Assembly (NCBI RefSeq): GCF_029168945.1
Contig: NC_083604.1
Span: 30,003,686 to 30,067,685, forward strand
DNA from: Cannabis sativa
Taxonomy: Eukaryota; Streptophyta; Magnoliopsida; Rosales; Cannabaceae
Direction: 5' to 3'
DNA: 64,000 bases
Shown here: positions 33,478 to 43,947 of the stretch, one piece after another
Layout: the number at the start of each line of letters is the position of its first letter
Numbering within the stretch: position 1 is the first letter of the stretch
Notes under the pieces: model-generated
Told to the model about the DNA's origin: nothing
The model's database searches: none
The model's input: the letters and a program-made list of their open reading frames with translations, nothing else
Made by a program: the position numbers and the translations under genes

Positions 33478-35407
33478 TGTTGGAATTATATTTATCCAGG
33501 ATCTTAGATCTACTCACAAGTATGTTGATTTAACAACCTAATATTGAACTTCTAAAACGATGAACTAAACACATAAAAGTTAAGAATAACTTACAGTGAT
33601 TGCAGCGGAATTAATGTCTCCTTCCACTCAGATCTCTAACCCTTGATTCCCGTCTCGTAGCGAGTATAATCAAGATCTGAGCCCGAAAGTTCTTCAGTTG
33701 GATGTGATCCTTCACAGTCTTCCAAACTATAATGAGGTACTGAGTGATGTGTGTGGGCACTTCTCTCTCACTAGGAATTTCGAAATTTCTCTCTTGTTTT
33801 CTCTCTTGATTTCGTGTGATACAATGCAGAGCAAAGCTTTTTCCAAGCACAAGAAGAGTAGAGAGGGGGCGGCTATAAATAGGAAAAGGGAAGAGCACAA
33901 CTTTCCAAATAAATAGTCTCCTCTTTTACTGTGTAATTGAATAACTGCCTTATTTAGTGTGATTCACCACTTTCCTATTTAGGCTAGGCTTTGATTAGCA
34001 ATTATATGACAATTTACATTGAAAATAATAATTGGGAAACATGCAAGCATGTGGCCGGCCATGGTGTGAATGGGCCTCACATGGATTTTGCAGTTTCCTC
34101 AATTTTATTTCTATTTCTCCAAAAATGCCATTTTTCCAATTCTAATCATTTAAATGCCAAAACTAATTATTTAATAACTAAAATAGATTATTAAATAATA
34201 TTGCCATTTAAAATAATTATTAATTTAGACATGCAAAGTCTCATAATTAATAATTAAACCTAGAAACCCTTTTATTTACGATTTCATCCTTAAACTGTGA
34301 GAATTCACAAATTAGACATAGTCTAACTTTTAGAATTATAATTGATAAATCAATTATAGAGTCTTACAAACAGTATAGTCTCAACTAGAATGGGGAACAT
34401 GGATCTATATACTGAGCTTCCAATAAGTTGAACCGATTTACCAAGTAAATCCCTAACTTATTAATTCCTCGTTGAATCCACTCTTAGAACTTGGAATTGC
34501 ACTCTCAGACTTATATAGAGCATATCATATGTTTCACGATATCAATATGCTATCTCATTTAACCATTGTTATAATCTTAATGTGATTTAGAGATCCTCTA
34601 TATATATGATTTACATCGAGATGGGACCAATTTACCGTTTACACCCCTCAATGTATTTTGCCCATTTGAACACTTAGTTACCTGTAAATGATGTTTTAGT
34701 GATCTAATATATAGTCACTGAAACAAGAGCTCATCCATTTACTTCTATATAACTAAGCTCAAAAGGAATCATCACTTTACTTCTATACACCAGTAGAAGC
34801 TATAGATTTCCATATTTATGTTTAGCACTCCCATTCAGTTATGCTATCATATTCCCAAAATATATGTATTATCCTGACCCAAAGGTAGGCTTTAACTAAT
34901 AAATCAAAGAACAAGAATAGCACTCCTGAGATTGAGCCTAAGCATATCAGGATTTAGATTCTCTTAATCTAAGATCAACTTCTGACATTGACTTGGAAAG
35001 ATACAACGGTAAGTTTACAATATCTTTAACCAAGTTCAATATCGGTCCAGTCCAATGCATATTCCATACATTCGAAACCAGTATACTTTGCCAATGTTCT
35101 GAAAAGAACATAACACTTTCTCCAAGTGTAAGTATACTTCATCGCTGATTATCACATCAGTGTAAATCCAAAACACTGATGAATAGGGACCAAATCTTTT
35201 GAATCATATAATCACAATCACATTCCACTGTATTGACGATAGTGTAATTGTGAATAACTATATGTTCTGGATTTAACTGATTTTGTGCATATATCAAGTA
35301 TATATATTAAACCATAAACATGTAACATACATGTAATCATAATTCACTTCTAAATTGATAACTAATCAGATTGTAATGAGTTTTATTTAGGGCATAAAAA
35401 CCCAACA
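33478..35407 (-). repeat. Right (5') LTR of element B
   Basis: This 1930-bp LTR starts TGTTGGAATTATATTTATCC and ends AAACCCAACA on the plus strand. It differs from the left LTR by few changes, for example around 33650-33670. The TATTTATAG box is at about 33873-33882 in element sense. CRM-like integrase codons resume at 35408. Confidence 0.93.
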
Positions 35408-35506
35408 AAGAGATGTTGAGCGAATTTGTGGTACATGTGTAACTTGTAAGCAAGCTAAATCGAGGGTTCAACCAAATGGTCTTTACACACCCCTACCTAT
35501 TCTTCC
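35408..35506 (+). pseudogene. CRM-like integrase zinc-finger fragment
   Basis: In frame, the sequence reads [21 protein letters not shown] and then LYTPLPILP. The CGTCVTC pair supplies the cysteines of the integrase HHCC finger, whose histidines lie at 25005-25040 left of element B. The frame ends at the second inversion breakpoint near 35506-35512. Its continuation, starting PWVDISMDF, is on the minus strand at 11472. Confidence 0.88.
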
Positions 35507-36043
35507 GTTGCCTCCGCTGGGTTCCCTCTTCTACTCTATCTAACCTTGCATGTATTTGTTCACACTCCTCTTGCATCATCCTCCTCATCTCCCCCATCAA
35601 AGCTTGAAGTTGTATATTTGGAACCGTAGGTGGTGTAGTTTCATTACTAGTATTTTCTTTTGAGCTTTTGACATGATTGAATTCTGCAAAAATAAGTTAG
35701 AAACAGATAAAGAGAAACCTCACCACACTCCCTCACGTGTTTCACTCAAAAAAAAAATAATTTCACTCAATTCACTTGTGTTTTCACTCAAATTCGATGG
35801 CTTTTACCCTCAACTAAGCTCACACCTCTGCCTTTTTCCACTCATATTCTTCTTTAAGTTCTTTAAAAACTAACCAAACAGTACAAGAGAGGATTCAAGC
35901 AGCAATTCCAACCAAACAAACCAAATGAACATCGATGAAAACTGAAAAAAAATAAATGATGATTTTTGGAACACTTGTGTGGGGTTTTGGCAAACAAGCC
36001 TTTAGACTATGGAGACTAAGAAAAAAAATTGAAGAGAGGTTTC
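35507..36043 (-). repeat. Inverted duplication at right inversion breakpoint (gag start plus leader)
   Basis: This is the reverse-complement partner of 11474-12007. On the minus strand it holds the leader, the gag ATG (35672-35674) and about 56 gag codons, ending inside gag. The junction with plus-strand integrase contains similar sequence on both sides (CCTATTC and TTGCCTCC), so microhomology may have taken part. Small indels in the two gag starts show that they have evolved separately. Confidence 0.9.
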
Positions 36044-36561
36044 CAGACTTTTTTTTTGTTAAAAAATTCAAAAAAAATTTTTACTTGCTAATGACACAAA
36101 GACAAAAAAAAGAAACCAAGTAGACAAGCTTTATAAAATAATTTTGGGAAACCAATGAGAAACAAAAATAAGGAAACAGATTTGTGACACAAATAGGGAA
36201 ACTAGAATTCAGCAATAACAAATTGGAGTTTTTTTTTATTTTTTTTGAATTTTCGAATTTCAATTAAAAAAAAGGGAAACTAATTGACAGAAAAATTCGG
36301 AGACAAGTAATCAACCAAAAAAATTAAGAGTTTTGAATTTTTGATTTTTTTTAAGAAGAAAAGAAAAGCAAAGACACGATGTTGGACACAAGAAAATTAT
36401 GAGAATGTGGTTCTAACAGTTTTCGGATTTCACAAAAGAAAAACAGAAGAGATGAAACACGAATTAACAGGCAAGTAGAACACAAGTTAAACAAGATTAT
36501 AGAACATGAATTGGAAAGAAAAACACAAAAGATAGATAGGCCAAACCTGATGATCCTAAGC
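36044..36561 (-). other. 5' untranslated leader of element C
   Basis: About 520 bp lie between the duplicated block and the primer site, with poly(A) and poly(T) runs and no ORF with a recognisable domain. Only this copy of the leader reaches the primer site. The left copy in the inverted core stops at 11474. Confidence 0.75.
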
Positions 36562-36573
36562 TCTGATACCAAA
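36562..36573 (-). other. Primer binding site of element C
   Basis: The plus strand reads GCTCTGATACCAAA just before the LTR. In element sense this is TGGTATCAGAGC, complementary to the 3' end of initiator methionine tRNA. It proves that the right LTR is the 5' LTR and that the element's outer parts read on the minus strand. Confidence 0.92.
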
Positions 36574-37179
36574 TGATACAAACCACACCAACAGTTGTGA
36601 TGAAAACTGACACCAAATATGGAAGACTCTAAGAATTCTCAAAATTTGGATGTGGAACCGCGACCCAATGCTTAGTTAAGCATGAAGGAAGACACCACAA
36701 ACGGTGGTGAAAATCCGTTTGATAAGTCAGGTTGAACGCCACAAGGAATACTCCTTGATAAGTTCGAATAATTCTCTCAAGAACTCAAGAAGAAAACCTC
36801 TCAAAATTTTATTCCAAAATATTCTGATTTTTCAAAGTCCTTACAAGGCTTTATATAGCCAACTTACAACCAAGAAAAAAGGAAACTAAAAGAAAGACAA
36901 CTTTCCAAATAAAACAAAGACAAAATAAAGGAAACAAATTAAAAAAGGAAGGCTGCCAATTGCCTTAGAAAACGTGATAAACTAAACTTTGGTCTAAATT
37001 GAGCCACTTTGATGAGAAATACAAATTTTTGCTCTCCTTCAGTGTTGACTGCGCTCTCCTCTTGTTTTAAAATTCTGTTGACTAAGTTGTTGAGTTCTTA
37101 TTTGAATCTCTTGGCTTGCGCCCTTGTCACCGGGCCAACTGGAACTTTACTTGTATCTTTAGCCTTAGTGTTCTCATCA
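36574..37179 (-). repeat. Right (5') LTR of element C
   Basis: This 606-bp LTR starts TGATACAAACCACACC and ends TTCTCATCA, followed by the target duplication GCATG (37180-37184). It pairs with 9973-10590 and lacks a short segment near the start that the left LTR has. The TATATAAAG box in element sense is at 36849-36858. Confidence 0.92.
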
Positions 37180-37620
37180 GCATGCTTGTTGAGTGAGATG
37201 CATGCGTGCTAGTTGAGTGAGGTGCATGCGGAGTGACCCTTGAGAGATGCATGTCGAGTGACTTGGCAATGTGCATGCTGAATGAGATGCATGTCAAGTG
37301 AGAAGCATGGCGAATGAAGTACATGAAGAATGAGGTGCATGCATGCCGAGTGAGATGCATGCATACTAGCTGAGTGAGATGCATGTCGAGTGACCCAACA
37401 ATGTGCATGCTAAGTGAGATGCATGGTGACTGAGGTGCATGTCGAGTGAGGTGCATGCATGCTAGCCAAGTAAGGTGCATGGAGAGTGTGATGCATGTTG
37501 AGTGAGGTGCATGCATGCTAGCCGAGTGACATTTAAGAGATGCGTGTCGAGTGACTAGGAAATGTGCATGTCGAGTGGCTTTGGCATGGTGCATGTTGAG
37601 TGACATGCTTGAGTTCCCCA
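37180..37620. repeat. TGCATG-rich degenerate tandem repeat (element I)
   Basis: The block is built from variations of GAGTGAGRTGCATG, with longer recurrences of TGCATGCATGCTAGC. The spacing is irregular, roughly 17-30 bp, so it is a decayed tandem repeat rather than a clean satellite. The CATGCA word is the RY motif bound by B3-domain regulators in plants, but that function is not shown here. The minus-strand ORF of 164 codons across it merely reflects the repeat. Confidence 0.7.
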
Positions 37621-38800
37621 TAAAGTGACTTCCTTAAAGTCTATGTAAATTGATCTTGTTGAGCAAGCCTTCGCTAATATCTTAATTCACTGTAATCGAA
37701 CATCGAGAGTTAGCAGCGCTTACTTTTGGGGTTAATACTTGTCCCATAGTCTGTAAGAATTCTTTTAAGTGTTCTTGTGGACTAGTTAACCTAGTATCCT
37801 TTAGTTGAATTGTCAACTTTTCCCTTTTTCACGTACTTTAAAAAAACACTTAGTATATGTGGGAAACTTCCCTCCTTCCAGCATCACTTGACAGCTAGCT
37901 CTCATTTCATTTTTATTTTATTTTTGAGTCGAGTGACATTTGTCATAACTCATGGTCAAGTGACTTTGGATTACTAAATGTTGAGTGACTTTTGTCACTT
38001 TTGGCGAAGTGACCTTTGGAATTGACCTTGGCTGAGTAACACTTAGGGTTACTCTTTGATCGATGGGCTTTCGCAATCACTCACGGCTTAGTTACTTTAA
38101 GTTACCCAAGGCTGAATGATTGCTAATCTCTCTCTTTTTTTAAGACCTCATAAGGTCTCTACCAAGGTAGGTAGGTTTTTTGTTTGAGGGAGCATTGACT
38201 CTTTGAGAGGTCTTAACCTCTTTTTATTTACTTATCCTTTTATTCGGATGTAAGGGAGCTTATTGTTCCTTGAACGTGCTACAACCTCTTAATTTATATT
38301 TTCACTATTGTATATGCTTGTGAATGTTTGTTTACTCTTGAGGGGCATCCCTCTCCTTTTAACATAAGGCCATGAGTGTCTTTCAAGACCTCCTTTGGCC
38401 AAGTGACTTTTACGAGGGGAAGTGTATTTCTTTTGTCAGCCAAGGGTAGCTAGTCCTTGTTTACTTAGAATTTTTTTTCTCTTTTCTTCTCCTTGCCCCC
38501 CCACCCAAGTGTATAACATTATTCATAACATTGTACACTTGAGTTTCTCTTCTCTTTATAACAAGTGAAAGAATATTATTTTCAAAATATGTGAAGAATC
38601 ATGATAATACAACTTCAATACAACACTCATTTGTTTTAATTAAGAATTTAATTGCCTTGCAGCTGTCATTTTAGTAACTACAATTATATTCTATAAGAGA
38701 AAGAGAAATTGAATGAAAGTAATTGGGCTACCCAACAGGTTGCCTTCTTGATTCCTATGAATTCAAGTAAACAAAAGATAGTTTTGTCTTTAGTCTACAA
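37621..38800 (-). other. 3' untranslated and LTR-like remnant of gypsy element I
   Basis: No gene is supported. The sequence has further GAGTGAC words near 37930-38060, a GACCTCATAAGGTC palindrome near 38143-38156, and the C-rich run near 38496-38504. Because an integrase C-terminus lies directly upstream in minus sense (38801-38924), this is probably the 3' end of that element. LTR borders were not found. Confidence 0.5.
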
Positions 38801-38924
38801 CGATAATACTTCTTGAGGTGACATAGGTTCCATGCCCTGGGTACTATTGTGTCATCCATGTGTGCCAAATTGTACATTCCTAGTGGGATGACTTTGGCAA
38901 TCAGATCAAGGCCTTCTCAGTTGG
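38801..38924 (-). pseudogene. Gypsy integrase C-terminal fragment (element I)
   Basis: On the minus strand one frame reads EGLDLIAKVIPLGMYNLAH and then VPRAWNLCHLKKYY. This resembles the end of Tat or Athila type integrases (GPY..., ...VPR.WN...LKKYY). Only about 40 codons remain, cut on the right by the LTR fragment at 38935. It identifies the host sequence around C as an older minus-strand gypsy element. Confidence 0.65.
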
Positions 38925-38934
38925 CACTCAATAC

Positions 38935-39538
38935 TATTGGAATTATTTTACTAGGATCTAGATTTACTAACAAGTATGTTATTAACATCCTAAACATGAA
39001 CTTCTAAAACGATATGAAATAAACACATATAAAGTTTGAGAAACCTTACACTGGTTTCACCCGGAATATAATGTCTCGTCCCACTAAGATCTCTAACCCT
39101 TGTATCCTTTCTGTAGCAGGTTATCACCAAGATCTGAGTTTGAATCTCCTTCTCTTGAAACTGGATTCTTCACAGCCTTACACACTAAGATTGAGTACCA
39201 CTTGATGTTTGTGGGCACTCACTCTTTTCACTATAGGGCTCCAGTTTTGAAGAGAGGAAGAGAGAGAGAAGGTTTCAAATAGGAGGGTGAAGGTGGCTCA
39301 AAATTTTACTGAAGGAATGAGTTGCATCATCTTTTTCTTTGAAGCCATCACTACCTATTTATATGAAACCACTTAGGGTTAGGTTAGATTTAATTAGCAT
39401 TAAAATAATAAAAAACTAAAGTGGCAAAATCCTTCCCAAGTGGCCGGCCATGCATAGTTGGCCCCACTTTGCAATTTTACCATTTTTTGTAATTTATTAT
39501 CTTATTTTCTCAAAAATGTCATTTTTCCAATTTAACCA
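38935..39538 (-). repeat. Truncated LTR of the A/B/D copia-derived family (J)
   Basis: The fragment begins TATTGGAATTATTTTACTAGG and follows the order of the A LTR (13216-13820), including the GATCTCTAACCCTTG block and a TATAAATA box in element sense near 39357-39365. It ends abruptly at 39538, where Tat element F starts. No primer site lies on its left, so this is the outer end of a 3' LTR or of a solo LTR. The first base pair has mutated from TG to TA. Confidence 0.8.
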
Positions 39539-40174
39539 TGTTATCCCAATTTCTGCACTCTGACGTGGCATCACACGATAGTGACACGTGGCATTAACTT
39601 CGAGTATCTGCTCGCAAGATATAGTCCGAACAGGATACCTCATATGCTTGCTCAAGAAGAAGCAGTCAATAACCCGCACAGAACGACAAACACTTAGCGA
39701 ATTCAACTTTCGCATCGTGAGTCATCAAGGAAATCCCTATAACTTGGGGATCAGATTACAAAGATATGGCAAGCTGTCAAAATCCCACGATCAGTGTATT
39801 CTGTATTTACTATGCAATTTTTCTGCTTATATCAATTGTAACGAGAAGGGAAATACTTCCTCTCCAAGCTCATAGCCCAATAAATAGTGATGCATATTCA
39901 CTGGGCAAAGGGTCAAAACATTTTAGTTGAGAAATATTGTCTAAGAATTCATATTCAGAGATACTGTTGTAAGAGCTATAAGAAAAGTAACCTTTTTTTC
40001 CTTGTTCTTGAGTTAATACAAATAACGAGGATTAGGCTATTACCGAACTTTTTGAGGCCGAACCTCTATAAAATTCCTGTGTCTTTATATTACTTGTTAT
40101 TATTGCAATCGTTATAAACTACTTGTCGCTTACTAAATTAGACTCACTGTCTAATGCTAAAAGCGAGGTCAACA
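39539..40174 (+). repeat. 5' LTR of Tat element F
   Basis: The LTR starts TGTTATCCCAATTTC and ends GAGGTCAACA. It is followed by TTTGGTGCTTTCATTGAGAG, which occupies the primer-site position and is a familiar sequence after Tat LTRs. A TATAAAA box is at 40067-40073. The 3' partner is outside the window, so the borders rest on TG/CA ends, the primer site and the break in the J LTR. Confidence 0.75.
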
Positions 40175-40194
40175 TTTTGGTGCTTTCATTGAGA
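40175..40194 (+). other. Probable primer binding site of Tat element F
   Basis: TTTGGTGCTTTCATTGAGAG follows the LTR end directly. The tRNA that would pair with it was not determined. Confidence 0.55.
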
Positions 40195-40243
40195 GCAGAA
40201 TCAAGAATCGCTCTTCATTCTAAATTTAATCACAAGTACAATA

Positions 40244-41606
40244 GTGGTACAGACTCGTAGGGGCGTAGTTGATCCAGAAAATCCACAAGCGGTGGATCCT
40301 GCATTGCAGAACCCGAGAAATACAAGTGTTTCGCCAACTGTTAATCCCACACAACCGTCAAACGGAGGTCACGATGTGACCACTCTTGTGGATGAAATTG
40401 CGCCTGGTGTGCAGGAGACTGAGAATACAAGTTTAGCAGCCAACCAAGGCATTCATAACACAACCGTTACGCCCACTATCAATGTTCAAACAACCATTGG
40501 AGATGACACTGAGATCCAAAACCTCCGTGCTAATCTTGGACTCATGCAGGGTCATACTAACACCCTACATCATGATCAGGAGGAACTCTGCGCTGCAGTA
40601 AATCTCACGTTCAAAGAGTAGAGGCGCATGTTTGCCGAATGGAGGGACAAAGAGATGGAAGCGTTAAGGGCTCATCATGCAGAGATTGACAATCATAGTC
40701 GGCAAGCCACTGTGCTGATACGAAGAGCCTATCAGTCTGTCGGGCAACAACCCCCGAATGTCATCCCCCTGGGTGAAACAGATGAAGATCAAGCGATGAA
40801 TACTTCTCAGACTATAAATGGTCAGCCACCAAATCTCCGGTCACAGGTTCAACCTATGGGCCAAGCAGTTGTGGGCAGACCTTATCTAGTAATTCATTGG
40901 GAGAAGTCATACCCGCTAATTCCAACCAGGTTAATGGTGCCGGTCAGCAAATTAGCCAAACCAACCAATCATTGAGACAGCTAGGTGTGTCAATATTTGA
41001 TAGTTTGGGGACGACTCATGATCTCAGAAATGATTTGAATAGGAGAAGAGGAGTAGACGATCAGCTTGACATGCCGATCGTGCAGGCCGAAACCCGTGCT
41101 TAAATTCATGCTTCGAAAGATACTGGCATGTCTCATATCAGCCAAAATGCCGAACAGGTTAGTCCAGTTGTGCAAGCGTAGCTAGACGAATTAAAGAATA
41201 TGTTCCAAGGCATGGCTAGACAGAGAAATAATGATCTCGAGTTGGACTGAGCACATGGAACCCCCTTCTCCCCCGAGATCAATCTCCTGGCGTTGCCCCA
41301 CAAGTTTAAAATGCCAACCTGGAAGATGTACACTAGAAAAGAAGATCCTCTTTCCCACCTCAAGTATTTCGAGATGCAAATGGATCTGCAAGGAATACGA
41401 GGAGAAATATGTTGCAGAATCTTTCCTGCCACTCTCTCAGAAGTCCCCAGCAATGGTACTTCAAGCTGGCACCTGGAAAGTTCAACTCATGGAAAGCTTT
41501 CTCCTCGGAGTTCCATGCACAATTCTCCTCCTCTCGCCAACTTTCGTTGCACCTAGGAGACCTGGTAGGCCTACATCAGTAGATTCATGACAGAGGCAAC
41601 TAAGAG
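40244..41606 (+). pseudogene. Tat Gag, N-terminal and core part, truncated
   Basis: The start ATG is probably 40244 (MVQTRRGVVDPENP), giving 125 codons to a TAG at 40619-40621. The frame then continues through WRDKEMEALRAHH and QVQPMGQ to about 40900, with a frame change into THDLRNDLNRRRGVDDQ and the Gag core after 41290 (KFKMPTWKMYTRKEDPLSHLKYFEMQMDLQG). The core matches E gag at 4350-4680. Near 41604 the sequence jumps to a point matching E at about 5935, so the zinc finger and protease are deleted. It would have formed the particle, but this copy cannot. Confidence 0.75.
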
Positions 41607-43374
41607 GAAACCAGCAAATTGCTTGGGAATGTTATAACCTTGCAGTGGCCCAGGCTAAGAAGGAAATATCCTCCAGCCAGAGCACAAACAAGGGGAAGAA
41701 CATTCCTAAGTAGGGAGTTTCCCAAGGCGGGGATGAAGATGTAGATCCTCGACTTGGGGACCAAAGCAGGAATGTTGGACCTGTGGAAGAATTAGAAGAG
41801 ATCGAGATCGATCCAAATATCTCAGCCAGGAAGCTAAAAATTAAAAAGGTTTATTGCTCGAAGTAAAATCAGCGTTGAAAAAATTGCTGAGAGCAAACTT
41901 AGACATTTTTGCCTGGTCACATGACGATATGGTCAGAATTGATCCTTCTGTAATATCACACGTCCTCAATATTGATCCCAACTTCCGACCTGTTCAACAA
42001 AAGCGAAGGCTATTGGACAAAGAGCGAGCACTACCCCTAAAGGAAGAGGTAGAGAAGCTACGCAACAATAATTTCATAATTGAAGCTTTCTACCCAGCTT
42101 AGGTCGCAAATCCTGTACTGGTACCCAAGCCGAACAAGAAATGGCGAGTATGTGTTGATTTCACGGACCTCAACAAAGCATGTCCCAAAGACTATTTTCC
42201 ACTTCCAAGAATCGATTAGCTCGTGGATGCAACAGCAGGGCATGAAATATTAAGCTTCATGGATGCTTACTCGGGATACAATCAAATCAAAATGCATCAA
42301 CCAGACCAAGAAGATACAAGTTTCCGAACAAATATGGGTCTATATTGCTACAAAGTAATGTCGTTTGGTCTAAAAAATGCTGGAGCCACATACCCAAGAT
42401 TGGTAAACAAAATATTTAAAGACCAAATCAGGCGAAACATGGCAGTGTATGTCGATGACGTGCTCATCAAATCCAGAAAGGCTTGGGGGCACATAGATGA
42501 CCTTGACGAATGCTTCAATGTCCTCATACAATATGAAACTAAATCCATTAAAGTGCTCCTTTGGAGTCAGCTCGGGAGAGTTTCTAGGCTTCATTGTCAA
42601 TGCCCGAGGAATCAAAGCCAATCCAGAGAAGATTCAAGCCCTCCTGGATATGAAGTCGCCAACAAGAACCAAGGAAGTTCAAAGTTTGACTGGTCGGATC
42701 ACCGCACTCAGTAGATTTGTTTCAAAATCAAGAGACAAGTGTGTCCCATTCTTTAACATCCTGCGAGGAAATAAGCAATTCGACTGGATGGAGGAATGTG
42801 AAAAAGCTTTTCAGGAGCTAAAAATGCAACTCACAAAGCCTCTCGTACTCTCGAAACCTTTGGACGGAGAAGAACTTGGGATATACATGGCTGTCACGGA
42901 ACACGATGTGAGTGTCGTTCTGATCAGAGAAGAAAATAACATACAACACCAGGTCTATTACATCTTATTGAGGCCGAAGGCCGGTACCCATTGATAGAGA
43001 AAATCGCTTACTGCCTTATTCTAGCAACAAGAAATGTAAGGCCCCATTTTCAAGCTCATCATGTTTGGGTATACACTGACAAACCATTACGCCAAATATT
43101 GCAAAAGTCGGACGCCTCTGGATGGTTACTCAAGTGTGCAGTGGAGCTGGGTCAATACGAAATTACCTTCCAATCCTGAATAGCACTGAAAGGCCAGGCC
43201 CTAGCAGACTTTGTATTAGAATGCACAGGCAAAGAAGAAAGCATACTAGAAAGCAACCCCGAGCCGGTACAAACACCTCAACCAAGTAATATTGAAGACA
43301 AGCTGACTTGGAAACTACACGTGGAAAGGCCGACTACAAATTAGCTATTTGGTGCAAGAATTGCCCTTGTCACG
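41607..43374 (+). pseudogene. Tat reverse transcriptase, RNase H and start of second RNase H
   Basis: Landmarks in order are DMVRIDPSVISHVLNIDP at about 41930, KWRVCVDFTDLNKACPKD near 42140, FMDAYSGYNQIKMHQPDQ at 42258-42311, the catalytic YVDDV at about 42449-42463, and FGVSSGEFLGFIVN at about 42553. RNase H lies near 42780-43170, with VYTDKPLRQILQKSD. In-frame stops (for example near 42100 and 42220) and frameshifts near 42530 and 42990 interrupt it. The second RNase H begins KLTWKLHV at about 43300, but the expected Asp motif reads HVERP. Element G splits it at 43375. Confidence 0.85.
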
Positions 43375-43814
43375 TGTAACACCCTAACTAACATAGGCGT
43401 ATTACGTGATTTTTAAACATGCTGTGCAGCTCGTTGCTAATCAACGAGGTTTATGGAAAACGTGATTAATTAAAATTTTTGCATTTTAATTAAACTTATA
43501 AAATAATATTACAAAAGACTCGGGATCCCGATTATAAAATCATTTACAAAAGTTACTGTTCATACAAAATAATTGTCGCCTAGCGACTAGTTACAAAAAT
43601 CAGCCTTGTTGTCCCGAGGATCGTACGCTCAAGGCCTAACCGCCCCAACAAGTACAACCTTCATAAGCTCGCTCACGGTCCATCAGCTTTAGCCTTGCCT
43701 TTACCTACACATAAACGTAGATCTGTGAGTCGACAGACTCAGTAAGAAAAGCATAATAATATTCATACATAAAACCCGGTCATGATCAGACGCCCATACC
43801 CCTGATCATAACCC

Positions 43815-43905
43815 TACTGCCGTGTCCAACACGATACTGAGTCCCACTACTACCGTGTCCAACACGGTACTGAGTCACTACTGCCGTGTCCAACACGGTA
43901 CTGAG
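43815..43905. repeat. Hairpin repeats CCGTGT-CCA-ACACGG in left LTR of G (three units)
   Basis: Units sit at 43820-43834, 43853-43867 and 43884-43898 in a 31-33-bp repeat ending GTACTGAGT or ATACTGAGT. Each carries a 6-bp stem around a 3-base loop, and the first unit has one mismatch. The right LTR has only two units (51140-51201), so the copy number changed after insertion. Confidence 0.85.
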
Positions 43906-43947
43906 TTCTGAACGTTCATAGGGACGGTACTATTGACAAGTAACAGC

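Larger units (their letters stand above)
25096..35407 (-). mobile_element. Copia-derived element B (LTR-internal-LTR plus a second partial leader), nested in the CRM-like integrase
   Basis: Two LTRs (25453-27381 and 33478-35407, about 99 percent identical) bound a 6096-bp internal region with a primer site, a 3.4-kb leader, a gag ORF and pol fragments. Unlike a normal element, the left LTR is followed on its outer side by 357 bp of leader (25096-25452), including a primer site, identical in order to 33121-33477. The structure is thus a truncated tandem dimer. The host integrase resumes at 35408 with about three bases lost and no target duplication, judged against the expected protein. Gag survival with loss of the reverse transcriptase resembles described gag-only LTR elements (TR-GAG). 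Confidence 0.88.
9973..37179 (-). mobile_element. CRM-like Ty3/gypsy element C, internally inverted and hosting elements A and B
   Basis: Both LTRs face the same way and are bounded by a perfect 5-bp duplication GCATG (9968-9972 and 37180-37184). The outer parts read on the minus strand: primer site at 36562-36573, leader and start of gag at right, integrase core and C-terminus at left. Everything between about 11474 and 35506 reads on the plus strand, from a second leader and gag start to the integrase zinc finger. Removing A and B and turning the core back gives a normal gag-pol order. The integrase sequence and a reading frame that runs into the 3' LTR fit the CRM (centromeric) lineage, although other chromovirus clades are not fully excluded. 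Confidence 0.85.

Noticed and set aside
37127..37621. Minus-strand ORF of 164 codons with MHLT and HASH repeats
   Set aside because: It is a translation of the TGCATG-rich tandem repeat in one frame; no domain, start context or conservation supports a protein.
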